Below are positions 43,910-52,062 of a stretch of DNA of 64,000 nt, piece after piece. The DNA comes from Flavobacteriia bacterium (GTDB lineage: Bacteria; Bacteroidota; Bacteroidia; Flavobacteriales_D; Crocinitomicaceae). The position numbers and the translations under genes were made by a program. Where the stretch lies: assembly GCA_009924735.1 (NCBI GenBank), contig RFQZ01000002.1, positions 1-64,000 on the forward strand, read 5' to 3'. Every line of letters begins with the position of its first letter. Position 1 is the stretch's first letter. The notes beneath the pieces are model-generated. The model saw nothing but the letters and a program-made list of their open reading frames with translations. It was not told where the DNA came from and made no database searches.

Positions 43910-45355
43910 ATGGAAATACTTAAAAATTACATCGACGGAGGCTTTCATGCACCCCTTCAAGGAAAGTACCTTGATAATTTTGAACCCGCAACGGGAAAGG
44001 TGTATGCACAAATTCCTGATTCAGATGAAAAGGACCTCGAGACTGCTGTCCTTGCAGCCGAAAAAGCATTCCCACTGTGGTCAAACCTACCCCTAAATGA
44101 GAGAAGTGCCATCTTGCTTAAGCTTGCGAAAGGCATCGAAGACAGAATGGATGCATTTGTAAAGGCAGAATCCAGGGACAATGGCAAACCCGAAAAACTC
44201 GCCGCACATGTAGACATTCCGCGTGCCATCTCGAATTTTCATTTTTTTGCTACGGCCATCGAACATTTCGCTTCGGAATCTCACTATATGGAACAAGTAG
44301 GAATCAATTTTACCACCCGACGTCCCATTGGCATCGTAGGATGTATTTCGCCTTGGAACCTTCCACTGTATCTTTTTTCATGGAAAATCGCCCCCGCTTT
44401 GGCCGCAGGGAATTGCGTAATTGCCAAACCCAGTGAAATCACACCTTACACAGCGTTTTTACTTGGAGAAGTGGCGACAGAAGCCGGATTACCTCCTGGG
44501 GTTTTGAACATTGTTCACGGCCTCGGAGCCAACATTGGGAGCGCCATGGTTGCCCATCCAAAAATTAAAGCCATTTCCTTCACCGGAGGGACAACAACAG
44601 GGGAGAACATTGCGCGAATTGCCGCACCCATGTTTAAAAAATTAAGCTTGGAACTCGGAGGAAAAAACCCAACGGTTGTTTTTCCAGATTGTGATGTCCA
44701 ACAAACTGTCAATGAAGTATTTAAATCTTCTTTCTCCAACCAAGGTCAAATTTGCCTTTGTGGCTCTCGGATTTTTATCCATGCAAGCATTTATGACGCG
44801 TTTAAAGAGGCGTTTGTAAAACGTGTTAAGTCTGCAAAAACCAGTTACCCGAGTGATCCTTCCGCACAATTAGGTGCCGTAGTGTCTCATTCACACATGG
44901 AAAAAATACTTGGCTACATTGCTTTGGCTAAATCCGAAGGTGGCATTTTGTTGGCAGGCGGAAATAGAATCCACCTTGACGCCCCCCATGAAAACGGTTA
45001 TTACATAGAACCTACTGTTTTCGAAAACCTGCCCAACCAATGCCGCATTAACCAAGAAGAAGTTTTTGGACCCTTGGTTACCTTGATGCCTTTCGATACC
45101 GAAGCGGAAGTAATTGGGTTGGCAAATGATACGAAATATGGCTTGGCAGCATCGGTTTGGACAAAGGACCTTAACACCGCGCATCGCGTTGCGGATCGCT
45201 TGGAAATGGGGATTGTTTGGGTGAATGCATGGCTCGTAAGAGACCTTAGAACGCCTTTCGGTGGCGTGAAAGCCTCAGGGGTTGGACGAGAAGGCGGGTG
45301 GGAAGCGCTGCGGTTTTTTACAGAACCTAAAAATATAATGATAAAATACCTGTAG
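43910..45355 (+). CDS. NAD(P)-dependent aldehyde dehydrogenase (2-aminomuconate/hydroxymuconic semialdehyde type)
   Basis: The 481-residue protein is a full-length ALDH. It has the oxyanion asparagine in CISPWN (N150), the cofactor loop SFTGGTTTG, the general base E248 in LELGGKNP and the catalytic cysteine C282 in NQGQIC. The sequence leans toward the ALDH8/AMSDH group that oxidises aminomuconic or hydroxymuconic semialdehydes, as in tryptophan-kynurenine breakdown, but no other pathway gene is present, so the substrate remains open. It lies 12 bases after the S9 peptidase gene and ends 3 bases before the convergent nifU-type gene. Confidence 0.9.
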   Translation: MEILKNYIDGGFHAPLQGKYLDNFEPATGKVYAQIPDSDEKDLETAVLAAEKAFPLWSNLPLNERSAILLKLAKGIEDRMDAFVKAESRDNGKPEKLAAHVDIPRAISNFHFFATAIEHFASESHYMEQVGINFTTRRPIGIVGCISPWNLPLYLFSWKIAPALAAGNCVIAKPSEITPYTAFLLGEVATEAGLPPGVLNIVHGLGANIGSAMVAHPKIKAISFTGGTTTGENIARIAAPMFKKLSLELGGKNPTVVFPDCDVQQTVNEVFKSSFSNQGQICLCGSRIFIHASIYDAFKEAFVKRVKSAKTSYPSDPSAQLGAVVSHSHMEKILGYIALAKSEGGILLAGGNRIHLDAPHENGYYIEPTVFENLPNQCRINQEEVFGPLVTLMPFDTEAEVIGLANDTKYGLAASVWTKDLNTAHRVADRLEMGIVWVNAWLVRDLRTPFGGVKASGVGREGGWEALRFFTEPKNIMIKYL

Positions 45356-45358
45356 AAA

Positions 45359-45598
45359 TTAAATAGATTCTACTGCAGAGATTTCTGGAACCGCTCTTTT
45401 GACGGTTTCTTCGATGCCACCTTTCAAGGTTGAGTTGCGCATAGAACAATCTTGGCAAGAACCTGTTAGCCTTACCTTCACAACAAAGTCAGCAGTTATT
45501 TCCACCAATTCAACGTCTCCGCCATCGTCGTTCAAAAAGGGACGAATTTGAGAAATTGCGTCCTTTACCTTTCCCTCGATGGATTTCATGTCAATCAT
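45359..45598 (-). CDS. NifU C-terminal-domain Fe-S carrier protein
   Basis: The 79-residue protein is just the NifU C-terminal (Nfu) domain. It has the start region VKDAISQIRPFLNDDGGDVE and the cluster-binding C-x-x-C pair C48/C51 in GSCQDCSMRNSTLKGG. Such proteins bind a 4Fe-4S cluster between two subunits and pass it to target enzymes. Its ATG lies inside the 3' end of mrp (8-base overlap), so the two Fe-S proteins are made together. Confidence 0.92.
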   Translation of the reverse strand: MIDMKSIEGKVKDAISQIRPFLNDDGGDVELVEITADFVVKVRLTGSCQDCSMRNSTLKGGIEETVKRAVPEISAVESI

Positions 45599-46661
45599 TT
45601 TTGTTGCTTACGTCGAAAATACGCGCTACGAAGTTATGAACTAAATCTTCAAATGCCAAGGCGACCAAAGTGCCTTCTTGCAAGACTGCAGGCCTGCCCA
45701 CATCGCCAGACTCTCGGATGCTTTGGATCAAAGGAATGGCTCCCATAAAATGCATGTCCATGCCTTCGGCTAAATTTTTAGCACCATCTCTACCGAAAAT
45801 ATAATATTTGTGGTCGGGTAGTTCCTCAGGGGTAAACCAAGCCATGTTTTCTACAATCCCTAAAATGGGAACATTCATGCCATCAACCTTAAACATGTTA
45901 ATGCCTCTTTTAGCATCTGCCAACGCTACTGCTTGCGGCGTACTTATGATAACAACCCCATCCAAAGGTAAGGTTTGAACCAACGAGAGGTGTATGTCTC
46001 CAGTTCCCGGAGGTAAATCAATCAGCAAAAAATCAAGTGCGCCCCAATTTCCTTCGGTAATCATTTGTGTGAGCGCTTTTGATGCCATGGGCCCACGCCA
46101 AACCACTGCATTGTTCGGGTCGGTAAAAAATCCAATGGAAAGCAACTTCACACCATGGCTTAGGATAGGTTCAATTAAGGATTTTCCATCCACTGAAACC
46201 ATGTTGGGACGCTGTCCTTCAACATCAAACATGGTTGGCATCGAAGGACCGTAAATGTCTGCGTCGATTAACCCTACCGTGTATCCTTGTTTTGCCAAAC
46301 CTGCAGCTAAGTTTGCCGTTAAGGTCGACTTTCCAACCCCTCCCTTTCCAGAGGCAATGGCGACAATGTGCTTCACCTCGGGCAAGATGGTTCTACGCGT
46401 TTTTCTTTGTTCTCCACTTAAAGCTTGGACCCGACACGATACCTTAACTTCGTTGCCAAACGCATTTCTCAAGGCTGAAACAATGGTCTCTTCTAATTTT
46501 TTCCTTGCATGTAAGGCAGGATTCGTGCTGTAAACTTGAAGGGAAAGTGCGCCCTCCTGTATATCAATCTCTTGCACCAAGTTGGCACTTACAATGTCTT
46601 GCTTAGATTCTGATTCATACACATTCGATAATGCCTCAATGACTTCTGATCGGTTCATCAT
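45591..46661 (-). CDS. mrp: Mrp/NBP35-family P-loop ATPase, Fe-S cluster carrier
   Basis: The 356-residue protein has an N-terminal MIP18/FeS-assembly domain (~1-85) and a deviant Walker A loop, ASGKGGVGKST (~107-117), of the MinD/Mrp class. Further family blocks are LIDADIYGPSMPTMF, DFLLIDLPPGTGDIHLS and IVENMAWFTPEELP. Homologues such as ApbC carry a bridging Fe-S cluster on a C-terminal C-x-x-C pair; I do not see such a pair here, where the position reads AWFTPEELPDHKYY. It overlaps the lipoprotein gene upstream by 4 bases and the nifU-type gene downstream by 8. Confidence 0.92.
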   Translation of the reverse strand: MMNRSEVIEALSNVYESESKQDIVSANLVQEIDIQEGALSLQVYSTNPALHARKKLEETIVSALRNAFGNEVKVSCRVQALSGEQRKTRRTILPEVKHIVAIASGKGGVGKSTLTANLAAGLAKQGYTVGLIDADIYGPSMPTMFDVEGQRPNMVSVDGKSLIEPILSHGVKLLSIGFFTDPNNAVVWRGPMASKALTQMITEGNWGALDFLLIDLPPGTGDIHLSLVQTLPLDGVVIISTPQAVALADAKRGINMFKVDGMNVPILGIVENMAWFTPEELPDHKYYIFGRDGAKNLAEGMDMHFMGAIPLIQSIRESGDVGRPAVLQEGTLVALAFEDLVHNFVARIFDVSNKND

Positions 46662-47212
46662 TTTGTTTTCAGTTTAAAAGATCGTATGGATTTAGCCATG
46701 AGTTCAACCACCTCTTTTCCATCGCCTGATTCTTTGTTTTTAAGTTCGTAATAATAATCGCCCAATTTTTTAAGTCCATACACATGATACGATATATGCT
46801 TGTATTTTGGCGTGTTGATGTTTTTTAGCAATTCCCTTTTGTAAACAATGCAATCTCCTTCATCCTTGAGGATGGTCACCTCAAAGATGTCGTTCTTTTT
46901 CAATGTCGCTTTGAATTCCTTCATTCGTTCAGAATTATCGCCCCAATCTTCTATGAACAATTCAAAGTTCGGTCCGGCAGATATTTTCCATGTAAAATCC
47001 TCGTCGTGAACAATTTTTGTCTTGAAAGACGCGCCAATGCCAGCCGTTTCATCAGGAATAAAAAGGGATGCACCTAAATCATAGTGGCTCAGATCCACTT
47101 CCATGAATTGATAATAGGAATCATCATCGCTTTGAATTTCACCAGACTTGTTGCCAGAACAACCAAGCAACAACCCGAAAGTAAGAAGGAGTCCGAGGAA
47201 TTTTTTTTGCAT
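46658..47212 (-). CDS. Hypothetical lipoprotein
   Basis: The start is placed at the ATG at 47212, giving MQKKFLGLLLTFGLLLGCSG, a classical lipoprotein signal with the acylated cysteine at residue 18. The longer frame upstream has no signal-like character. The mature ~167 residues are charged, with no domain I recognise; they are acidic near the start (GEIQSDDDSYY) and end in VELMAKSIRSFKLKTK. It overlaps mrp by 4 bases, so it heads the mrp-nifU unit. A role in Fe-S assembly cannot be inferred from that alone. Confidence 0.7.
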   Translation of the reverse strand: MQKKFLGLLLTFGLLLGCSGNKSGEIQSDDDSYYQFMEVDLSHYDLGASLFIPDETAGIGASFKTKIVHDEDFTWKISAGPNFELFIEDWGDNSERMKEFKATLKKNDIFEVTILKDEGDCIVYKRELLKNINTPKYKHISYHVYGLKKLGDYYYELKNKESGDGKEVVELMAKSIRSFKLKTK

Positions 47213-47241
47213 TGTGGCTAAGAATTGTGAACGAAGATATA

Positions 47242-47249
47242 TACTTTTG
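47242..47249 (+). promoter_or_regulatory. Orphaned -7 box TACTTTTG before the DUF423 remnant
   Basis: TACTTTTG matches TAnnTTTG and ends 14 bases before the position where the DUF423 remnant has lost its ATG (47264). It is therefore a good candidate for the ancestral promoter of that gene, now driving a dead fragment and whatever follows it. No clear -33 TTG is seen at the normal distance. Confidence 0.4.
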
Positions 47250-47260
47250 GACAAATCCAA

Positions 47261-47359
47261 GTTAAGAATAGCAAGGCGGCCTCATTCTCCATTTTTATTT
47301 TTGCGTTTTCTATCGTTTTGGGGGCTTTTGGTGCGCATAGCCTGAGTAAGGTGGCATCC
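47261..47359 (+). pseudogene. 5' fragment of the DUF423 gene, start codon lost
   Basis: These 99 bases match 48848-48946 at 96 positions (mismatches at 47265, 47338 and 47356). The alignment covers the three bases before and ~32 codons of the intact DUF423 gene. The first mismatch turns the start codon ATG into AAG. After 47359 the similarity stops abruptly at a 10-base palindrome, CATCCGGATG (47355-47364). The fragment is best read as a remnant left when the desaturase segment entered the gene. Confidence 0.9.
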
Positions 47360-47678
47360 GGATGAAAAAATCGGATCCTATTTCTTTGAAATAAATTGTT
47401 TCTCGCTAACTTTAGATTGTAAGTCATTTTCTATGCTCCCAAATTTTCAAGTATTTTATTTTTTTTTAGCCAAGCTGCTTGATGTTCTATACCTAGAGGT
47501 AAGAATTTGCGAAAAACGCAACGAGTAGTTTCATAGTTGCTCAATTCAGTAAGACTACTAAGTACAAATCATTCATCTTTGTAGTATTAAAAAAAGGTAC
47601 TAATTATCCTAACAAGTATTAATTATAAACAACTACCGCAGACCTATTTATCAATCATTGTTAATTTAAAAATTCAAA
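47360..47678 (+). promoter_or_regulatory. Leader of the desaturase gene with operator-like repeats
   Basis: This stretch of just over 300 bases has no gene. It contains TACCTAGAGGTA, a 12-base palindrome at 47490-47501; TTGCG-AAAAA-CGCAA, an inverted repeat at 47507-47521; and the direct repeat GTACTAATTAT/GTATTAATTAT at 47597-47607 and 47616-47626 (19-base period). CATCTTTG (47574-47581) is one base from a -7 box. These could be sites for a regulator of lipid desaturation, for example in response to cold, but no regulator gene is present. Confidence 0.4.
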
Positions 47679-48683
47679 ATGAGCGAGAAAAAAGAAAAAA
47701 ATCAAAGAGAACAAAGACCCTGGCTTAAGATTATAAAGGGCTACAATAAACCTAATCTAATTAAAAGTTGGGGTCAAGTGGCTAATTCTTTCCTACCCTA
47801 TTTTGGGCTTTGGGTCGCCATGTATTATTCATTGGCTATTTCATATTGGCTTACCATAGGACTCTCCATCATTGCAGCAGGTTTTCTAATGCGCATATTT
47901 ATTATATTTCACGATTGTAGCCATGGTTCTTTCTTCGTATCAGAAAGAGCAAATCGTGTAATGGGAATTATCGCGGCAGGCTTTTTATTCACTCCATACC
48001 ATAAATGGCAAGAAGATCACCGAATTCATCACGCAACAGTGGGGAATTTAGACAGAAAAGGCGTTGGGGATGTACGAACATTTACCGTAGAAGAATACAA
48101 GAATTTTAAGCCTTGGCAAAAGCAACTATACAAACTATATCGTAATCCATTAATTCTCTTCTTTATTGGCCCACTAATTTTGTTTCTAATTATATTCCGC
48201 TTTCCACCGAAAGATAGATCTGTTAAAGAAAAAGTCTATACACATCTAACTACTTTAGGATTAATTTTAGCCGTGGTAATTATGTCGCATTGGATTGGTC
48301 TTGTGCCTTTTATTAAAATTCAATTACCAATTCTATTTGTAGCTGCTGGGCACGGAGCATGGTTATTCTACGTACAACATACTTTTGAAGACACAGTTTG
48401 GGAAAGACAAAAAGAGTGGGATTTTGAAACTATGTCATTGAAGGGAAGTTCTTACCTAAAACTCCCTAAAATATTACAGTGGTTTACAGGTAATGTTTGC
48501 ATCCATCACATTCATCATTTATGCCCCGCCATCCCCAATTATAAACTGAAAAAATGCTATGATGAAAACCCTTTGATGCAAATAGAAAAGCCACTGACGT
48601 TTTGGTCATCGCTCAAATGCCTAAGATACAAACTTTGGGACGAAAAAAACAGGAGATTAATCAGTTTTAAGGAGCTTAAATAA
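47679..48683 (+). CDS. Acyl-lipid fatty acid desaturase (omega-6/delta-12-like)
   Basis: The 334-residue integral membrane enzyme has all three histidine boxes that hold the di-iron centre: HDCSH (78-82), HRIHH (114-118) and HHIHH (276-280). It also has the YVQHTFEDTVW and GSSYLKLPKILQWFTGNV blocks typical of bacterial omega-6/delta-12-type desaturases. Several hydrophobic segments (35-75, 93-105, 155-175, 190-228) span the membrane. It would insert a double bond in membrane acyl chains using oxygen and reduced ferredoxin or similar, raising fluidity. It is the only gene in the segment between the DUF423 repeats and likely arrived by transfer. Confidence 0.92.
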   Translation: MSEKKEKNQREQRPWLKIIKGYNKPNLIKSWGQVANSFLPYFGLWVAMYYSLAISYWLTIGLSIIAAGFLMRIFIIFHDCSHGSFFVSERANRVMGIIAAGFLFTPYHKWQEDHRIHHATVGNLDRKGVGDVRTFTVEEYKNFKPWQKQLYKLYRNPLILFFIGPLILFLIIFRFPPKDRSVKEKVYTHLTTLGLILAVVIMSHWIGLVPFIKIQLPILFVAAGHGAWLFYVQHTFEDTVWERQKEWDFETMSLKGSSYLKLPKILQWFTGNVCIHHIHHLCPAIPNYKLKKCYDENPLMQIEKPLTFWSSLKCLRYKLWDEKNRRLISFKELK

Positions 48684-48850
48684 AGTGTGTTGAATAAAAT
48701 GGAGGAATTTAGAAAACTGGGTTTTAAAATTGGATTATATTTGAACAGAGCGTAATGTTGCTCTCGCTTAATTTTTTAATATTTGCAATTGCATCTTTCA
48801 TTGTAGAGTTTTCCTCAAAAGCAGCAAAATAATTTTAATTAGACTATGTT
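48684..48850 (+). promoter_or_regulatory. Spacer between the desaturase and DUF423 genes: candidate promoter and hairpin
   Basis: TATATTTG at 48736-48743 is a full TAnnTTTG match and could start transcription toward the DUF423 gene, ~107 bases ahead of its ATG. Just after it, AGAGC (48747-48751) and GCTCT (48760-48764) form a small hairpin followed by a T-rich run, which might instead end the desaturase transcript. Both readings are weak. Confidence 0.3.
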
Positions 48851-48946
48851 ATGAATAGCAAGGCGGCCTCATTCTCCATTTTTATTTTTGCGTTTTCTAT
48901 CGTTTTGGGGGCTTTTGGTGCGCACAGCCTGAGTAAGGTGGCTTCC
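48848..48946 (+). repeat. Right copy of the 99-bp direct repeat (5' end of intact DUF423 gene)
   Basis: This is the functional copy of the sequence duplicated at 47261-47359, offset by 1587 bases, with 96 of 99 bases identical. It carries the intact ATG at 48851. Confidence 0.9.
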
Positions 48947-49240
48947 TTAAAAATGTACAATGCTTTCGAAACGGCAGTACGTTATCAAATCTACATTGCC
49001 CTTTTTACCCTTGTCATTTCTGTTGGAGCTCAATACTTCACTTTTCGTCTCAAACCTTACCTCCTCGGGCTTTGGGGAGGATTGTTGTTATTTTCGGGAT
49101 CCATCTATGGCCTGGTAATTTTTCACCTTTTGGGGCTTAAGGCCAGTTTCTTAGGTCCAATCACACCCATTGGCGGACTCGTGATGATTGTTTCAGCGGT
49201 ATTTTTCGGAATCAAGGTTTTGAAGAGTCGGACAAGTTAA
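48851..49240 (+). CDS. DUF423-family small membrane protein
   Basis: The 129-residue protein has four hydrophobic helices and the DUF423 (YwdK/YgdD-type) pattern: an early GAFGAHSLSK and MYNAFETAVRYQIYIALF, then LLLFSGSIYGLVI and TPIGGLVMIVSAVFFG. The function is unknown. The gene is intact but its upstream sequence is that of the inserted desaturase segment, so its native promoter appears to have been left behind at about 47242. It may now depend on read-through or on a box within the segment. Confidence 0.88.
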   Translation: MNSKAASFSIFIFAFSIVLGAFGAHSLSKVASLKMYNAFETAVRYQIYIALFTLVISVGAQYFTFRLKPYLLGLWGGLLLFSGSIYGLVIFHLLGLKASFLGPITPIGGLVMIVSAVFFGIKVLKSRTS

Positions 49241-49273
49241 ACGCATTTGAACGATTGCATTTATTGGTTTTTC

Positions 49274-49305
49274 TTGTGCTTTTTCCCTACAAATTGATAA
49301 CTTTG
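49274..49305 (+). promoter_or_regulatory. Promoter of the sucA-sprA run (TTG-N21-TAACTTTG)
   Basis: TTG at 49274-49276 and TAACTTTG at 49298-49305 are separated by 21 bases, a good fit to the Flavobacterium-type promoter. The ATG of sucA is 25 bases downstream. It is the best promoter in the window and the only evident one for the seven tightly packed genes that follow. Confidence 0.6.
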
Positions 49306-49330
49306 CGAACCTTTAATTCCAGAATACAAC

Positions 49331-52057
49331 ATGGACAAAGTTACTTATGTAGGCAACGCGGATGTAAACGCAATCGAGTTTTTATATACTCAATACAAAC
49401 AAAATCCTGACAACGTAGATGTAGGATGGAAGAAATTTTTCGAAGGATTTGAGTTCGCACAAACCTCTTATTCCCAAGGAGATGCTGTTCCAGAGAATTT
49501 TCAAAAAGAATTCAAAGTACTCAACTTAATCAATGGATATCGTACCAGGGGACACCTTTTCACGAAAACAAATCCAGTTAGGGAGCGAAGGAAGTATTCC
49601 CCAACCTTAGACATCGAGAACTTTGGATTGACTGCTTCGGATTTGTTAAATGTTTTTCAAGCAGGCAGTGAGGTTGGCATCGGCCAAAGTACCCTACAAG
49701 ACATCATCGCGCATCTTCAAGAAACCTATTGTGAATCCATCGGGATAGAATTCGTTTACATGCGTGATCCAGAGAGAATCTCATGGATTAAAAGCAAAAT
49801 AGAAATTAAGAACCGCCCCACCTTTGATAAAAACCGCAAAAAGAAAATCTTCGCTAAACTTATCCAAGCCACAGGTTTTGAAGCTTTTTTAGGGAAAAAA
49901 TTTGTAGGTCAAAAACGCTTCTCCATCGAAGGAGGCGAGGCTTTAATACCCGCTTTGGACGCCTTGGTTGAAAAAGGTTCCGAACTTGGAATTGAGTATT
50001 TTGTAATGGGAATGGCCCACAGAGGTCGTCTAAATACGTTGGCCAATATATTTCAAAAACAACCCAGAGACATCTTCTCCGAGTTTGAAGGAAAAGAATT
50101 TGAATTTGATGCGCATTTCGATGGCGATGTTAAATACCACCAAGGTTTTACCTCGCACATTACCTTGGATAACGGGAAGCAAATGGGACTCACCCTTTCC
50201 CCAAACCCGTCACATTTAGAAGCTGTAAACACCGTCGTTGAAGGAATTTCAAGGGCAAAGATAGACCACGTCTTACATTCAGAAGATAAAATTTGTCCCG
50301 TCCTGATCCATGGAGATGCCGCCATTGCCGCCCAAGGAATCGTATACGAAACGATTCAAATGGCACAGTTAGATGGGTATAAAACCGGAGGAACCATTCA
50401 CATTGTGGTAAACAACCAAGTTGGTTTTACAACCAATTACTTGGACGCAAGGTCTTCCACCTATTGTACCGACATCGCTAAAACCACCCTTTGTCCTGTA
50501 TTCCATGTAAATGGGGATGACATAGAAGCGGTTTTGCAAGCCATGGAAATTGCAATTGAATACCGCCAAACTTTTAAAAGAGATGTTTTTATTGACCTCC
50601 TTTGCTATCGTAAATATGGTCACAATGAGGGCGATGAACCTAAATTTACCCAGCCGAAATTGTACGACATTATTCTCAAACACCCGAATCCCAAAGTTAT
50701 TTACCAAAAACAACTGATTGAAGAAGGAAGCCTAACCGATGCAGAAGCCAAAGGAATGGAAGCAGAATACAACGCCTTCCTCGAATCAGAATTTGATGCC
50801 TCACGTAAATCTGAAAAAGCCATAGTATTTGATTTCTTAAGCCTTACTTGGGAAGGTTACCGTCATGCAAATGCTACAGATTTTGAAGTGTCACCACCTA
50901 CAGGCGTAACACGCGAAAAACTTTTGGCACTCGGCGAAAAATTATCCGTGCTTCCAGAGAATAAAAAATATTTCCGAAAAATCTCAAAGATCTTCGAAGA
51001 CCGTTGGAACGCCATTAAAAATGACAAATTAGATTGGGGAACGGCAGAGATGTTGGCTTATGCAACCTTATTGTCAGAAGGCCACAGCGTGCGGATTTCC
51101 GGACAAGATGTGGAACGAGGAACTTTCTCTCATCGACATGCCGTAGTCATTACTGAGGATTCTGAAGAAGAAATCGAAACACTGAACCTGCTTTCAGATG
51201 ACCAAGCAAAATTCTACATCTACAATTCTTTACTCTCTGAATACGGGGTACTCGGTTTTGAATATGGTTACTCCCTGGCAAATCCAAGTGGTTTGACCAT
51301 TTGGGAAGCACAATTTGGAGATTTCTTTAATGGTGCGCAAATCATGATCGATCAGTTTATCTCCGCAGGAGAGGATAAATGGGCAACGCAAAGCGGACTT
51401 GTTCTTTTACTTCCACATGGCTATGAAGGCCAAGGGGCAGAACACTCCAGTGGCAGAATGGAAAGGTTCCTGCAACAATGCGCCGACCTTAACATGCAAG
51501 TGGTCAACACCTCCACACCAGGAAATCACTTCCATTTGCTGAGAAGACAACTCAAAAGAGATTTTAGAAAACCCTTGATCGTTTTCTCTCCTAAAATGTT
51601 ACTCCGTTACCCTGACGCAACGTCTACATTGGCAGAGCTCGAAACAGGCGGGTTTAAAGAAGTGTTGGATGACCCTACCGCTGCGGTTGCCCAAACGGAT
51701 ACCGTTGTTTTCTGTTCAGGTAAATTCTACTATGAAATGAAATTGAAAGCCAAGGAATTAGGCGTTCAAAACATGGCCTTTGTACGTGTCGAACAATTGT
51801 ATCCTTTGCCCATTAAACAAATGGAAAGCATCCTTGAAAAGTACAATCCCGTGAATGTGCTGTGGGCACAAGAAGAACCCGCGAATATGGGGGCTTGGAG
51901 CTTTATGGCACTTCACCTGAAAACCATGAACCTCATCGGCATTTGTAGGGAAGCTACCGCCGCCTCTGCTGAAGGTTCCAAAAAATTACACGAAAAAAGA
52001 TTGAATAAATTATTTGATTCCCTTTTTGTTTACGCCAATATTAACATTGAAAAATAA
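49331..52057 (+). CDS. sucA: 2-oxoglutarate dehydrogenase E1 component
   Basis: SucA is the thiamine-diphosphate-dependent decarboxylase of the 2-oxoglutarate dehydrogenase complex in the TCA cycle. The 908-residue length is normal. It begins with the E1 N-terminal helix ([16 protein letters not shown]), then has [15 protein letters not shown], the ThDP region [15 protein letters not shown] and [13 protein letters not shown], and the transketolase-like C-terminal part ([20 protein letters not shown]). sucB follows 5 bases later. Confidence 0.96.
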   Translation: MDKVTYVGNADVNAIEFLYTQYKQNPDNVDVGWKKFFEGFEFAQTSYSQGDAVPENFQKEFKVLNLINGYRTRGHLFTKTNPVRERRKYSPTLDIENFGLTASDLLNVFQAGSEVGIGQSTLQDIIAHLQETYCESIGIEFVYMRDPERISWIKSKIEIKNRPTFDKNRKKKIFAKLIQATGFEAFLGKKFVGQKRFSIEGGEALIPALDALVEKGSELGIEYFVMGMAHRGRLNTLANIFQKQPRDIFSEFEGKEFEFDAHFDGDVKYHQGFTSHITLDNGKQMGLTLSPNPSHLEAVNTVVEGISRAKIDHVLHSEDKICPVLIHGDAAIAAQGIVYETIQMAQLDGYKTGGTIHIVVNNQVGFTTNYLDARSSTYCTDIAKTTLCPVFHVNGDDIEAVLQAMEIAIEYRQTFKRDVFIDLLCYRKYGHNEGDEPKFTQPKLYDIILKHPNPKVIYQKQLIEEGSLTDAEAKGMEAEYNAFLESEFDASRKSEKAIVFDFLSLTWEGYRHANATDFEVSPPTGVTREKLLALGEKLSVLPENKKYFRKISKIFEDRWNAIKNDKLDWGTAEMLAYATLLSEGHSVRISGQDVERGTFSHRHAVVITEDSEEEIETLNLLSDDQAKFYIYNSLLSEYGVLGFEYGYSLANPSGLTIWEAQFGDFFNGAQIMIDQFISAGEDKWATQSGLVLLLPHGYEGQGAEHSSGRMERFLQQCADLNMQVVNTSTPGNHFHLLRRQLKRDFRKPLIVFSPKMLLRYPDATSTLAELETGGFKEVLDDPTAAVAQTDTVVFCSGKFYYEMKLKAKELGVQNMAFVRVEQLYPLPIKQMESILEKYNPVNVLWAQEEPANMGAWSFMALHLKTMNLIGICREATAASAEGSKKLHEKRLNKLFDSLFVYANINIEK

Positions 52058-52062
52058 CACCT

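Larger units (their letters stand above)
47360..48847 (+). mobile_element. Putative inserted segment carrying a fatty acid desaturase, bounded by a 99-bp direct repeat
   Basis: The 1488-bp segment lies exactly between the two DUF423 copies. It holds one gene (the desaturase), a 319-base leader and a 164-base tail. It looks more AT-rich and uses more AGA, ATA and CTA codons than its neighbours, by eye. There is no transposase, integrase or resolvase and I see no terminal inverted repeat, so it is not an insertion sequence. Site-specific integration by an enzyme acting in trans, or recombination with DNA from a relative, could explain it. Confidence 0.55.

Noticed and set aside
47148-47427. Two short frames (plus 47148-47345, minus 47218-47427) over the DUF423 stub
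   Set aside because: They use wrong frames of the lipoprotein gene's 5' end and the stub; the only meaningful reading is the dead DUF423 fragment.
47360-48847. The desaturase segment as an insertion sequence or transposon
   Set aside because: There is no transposase or integrase gene and I find no terminal inverted repeats; the flanking 99-bp repeat is far longer than a target-site duplication.
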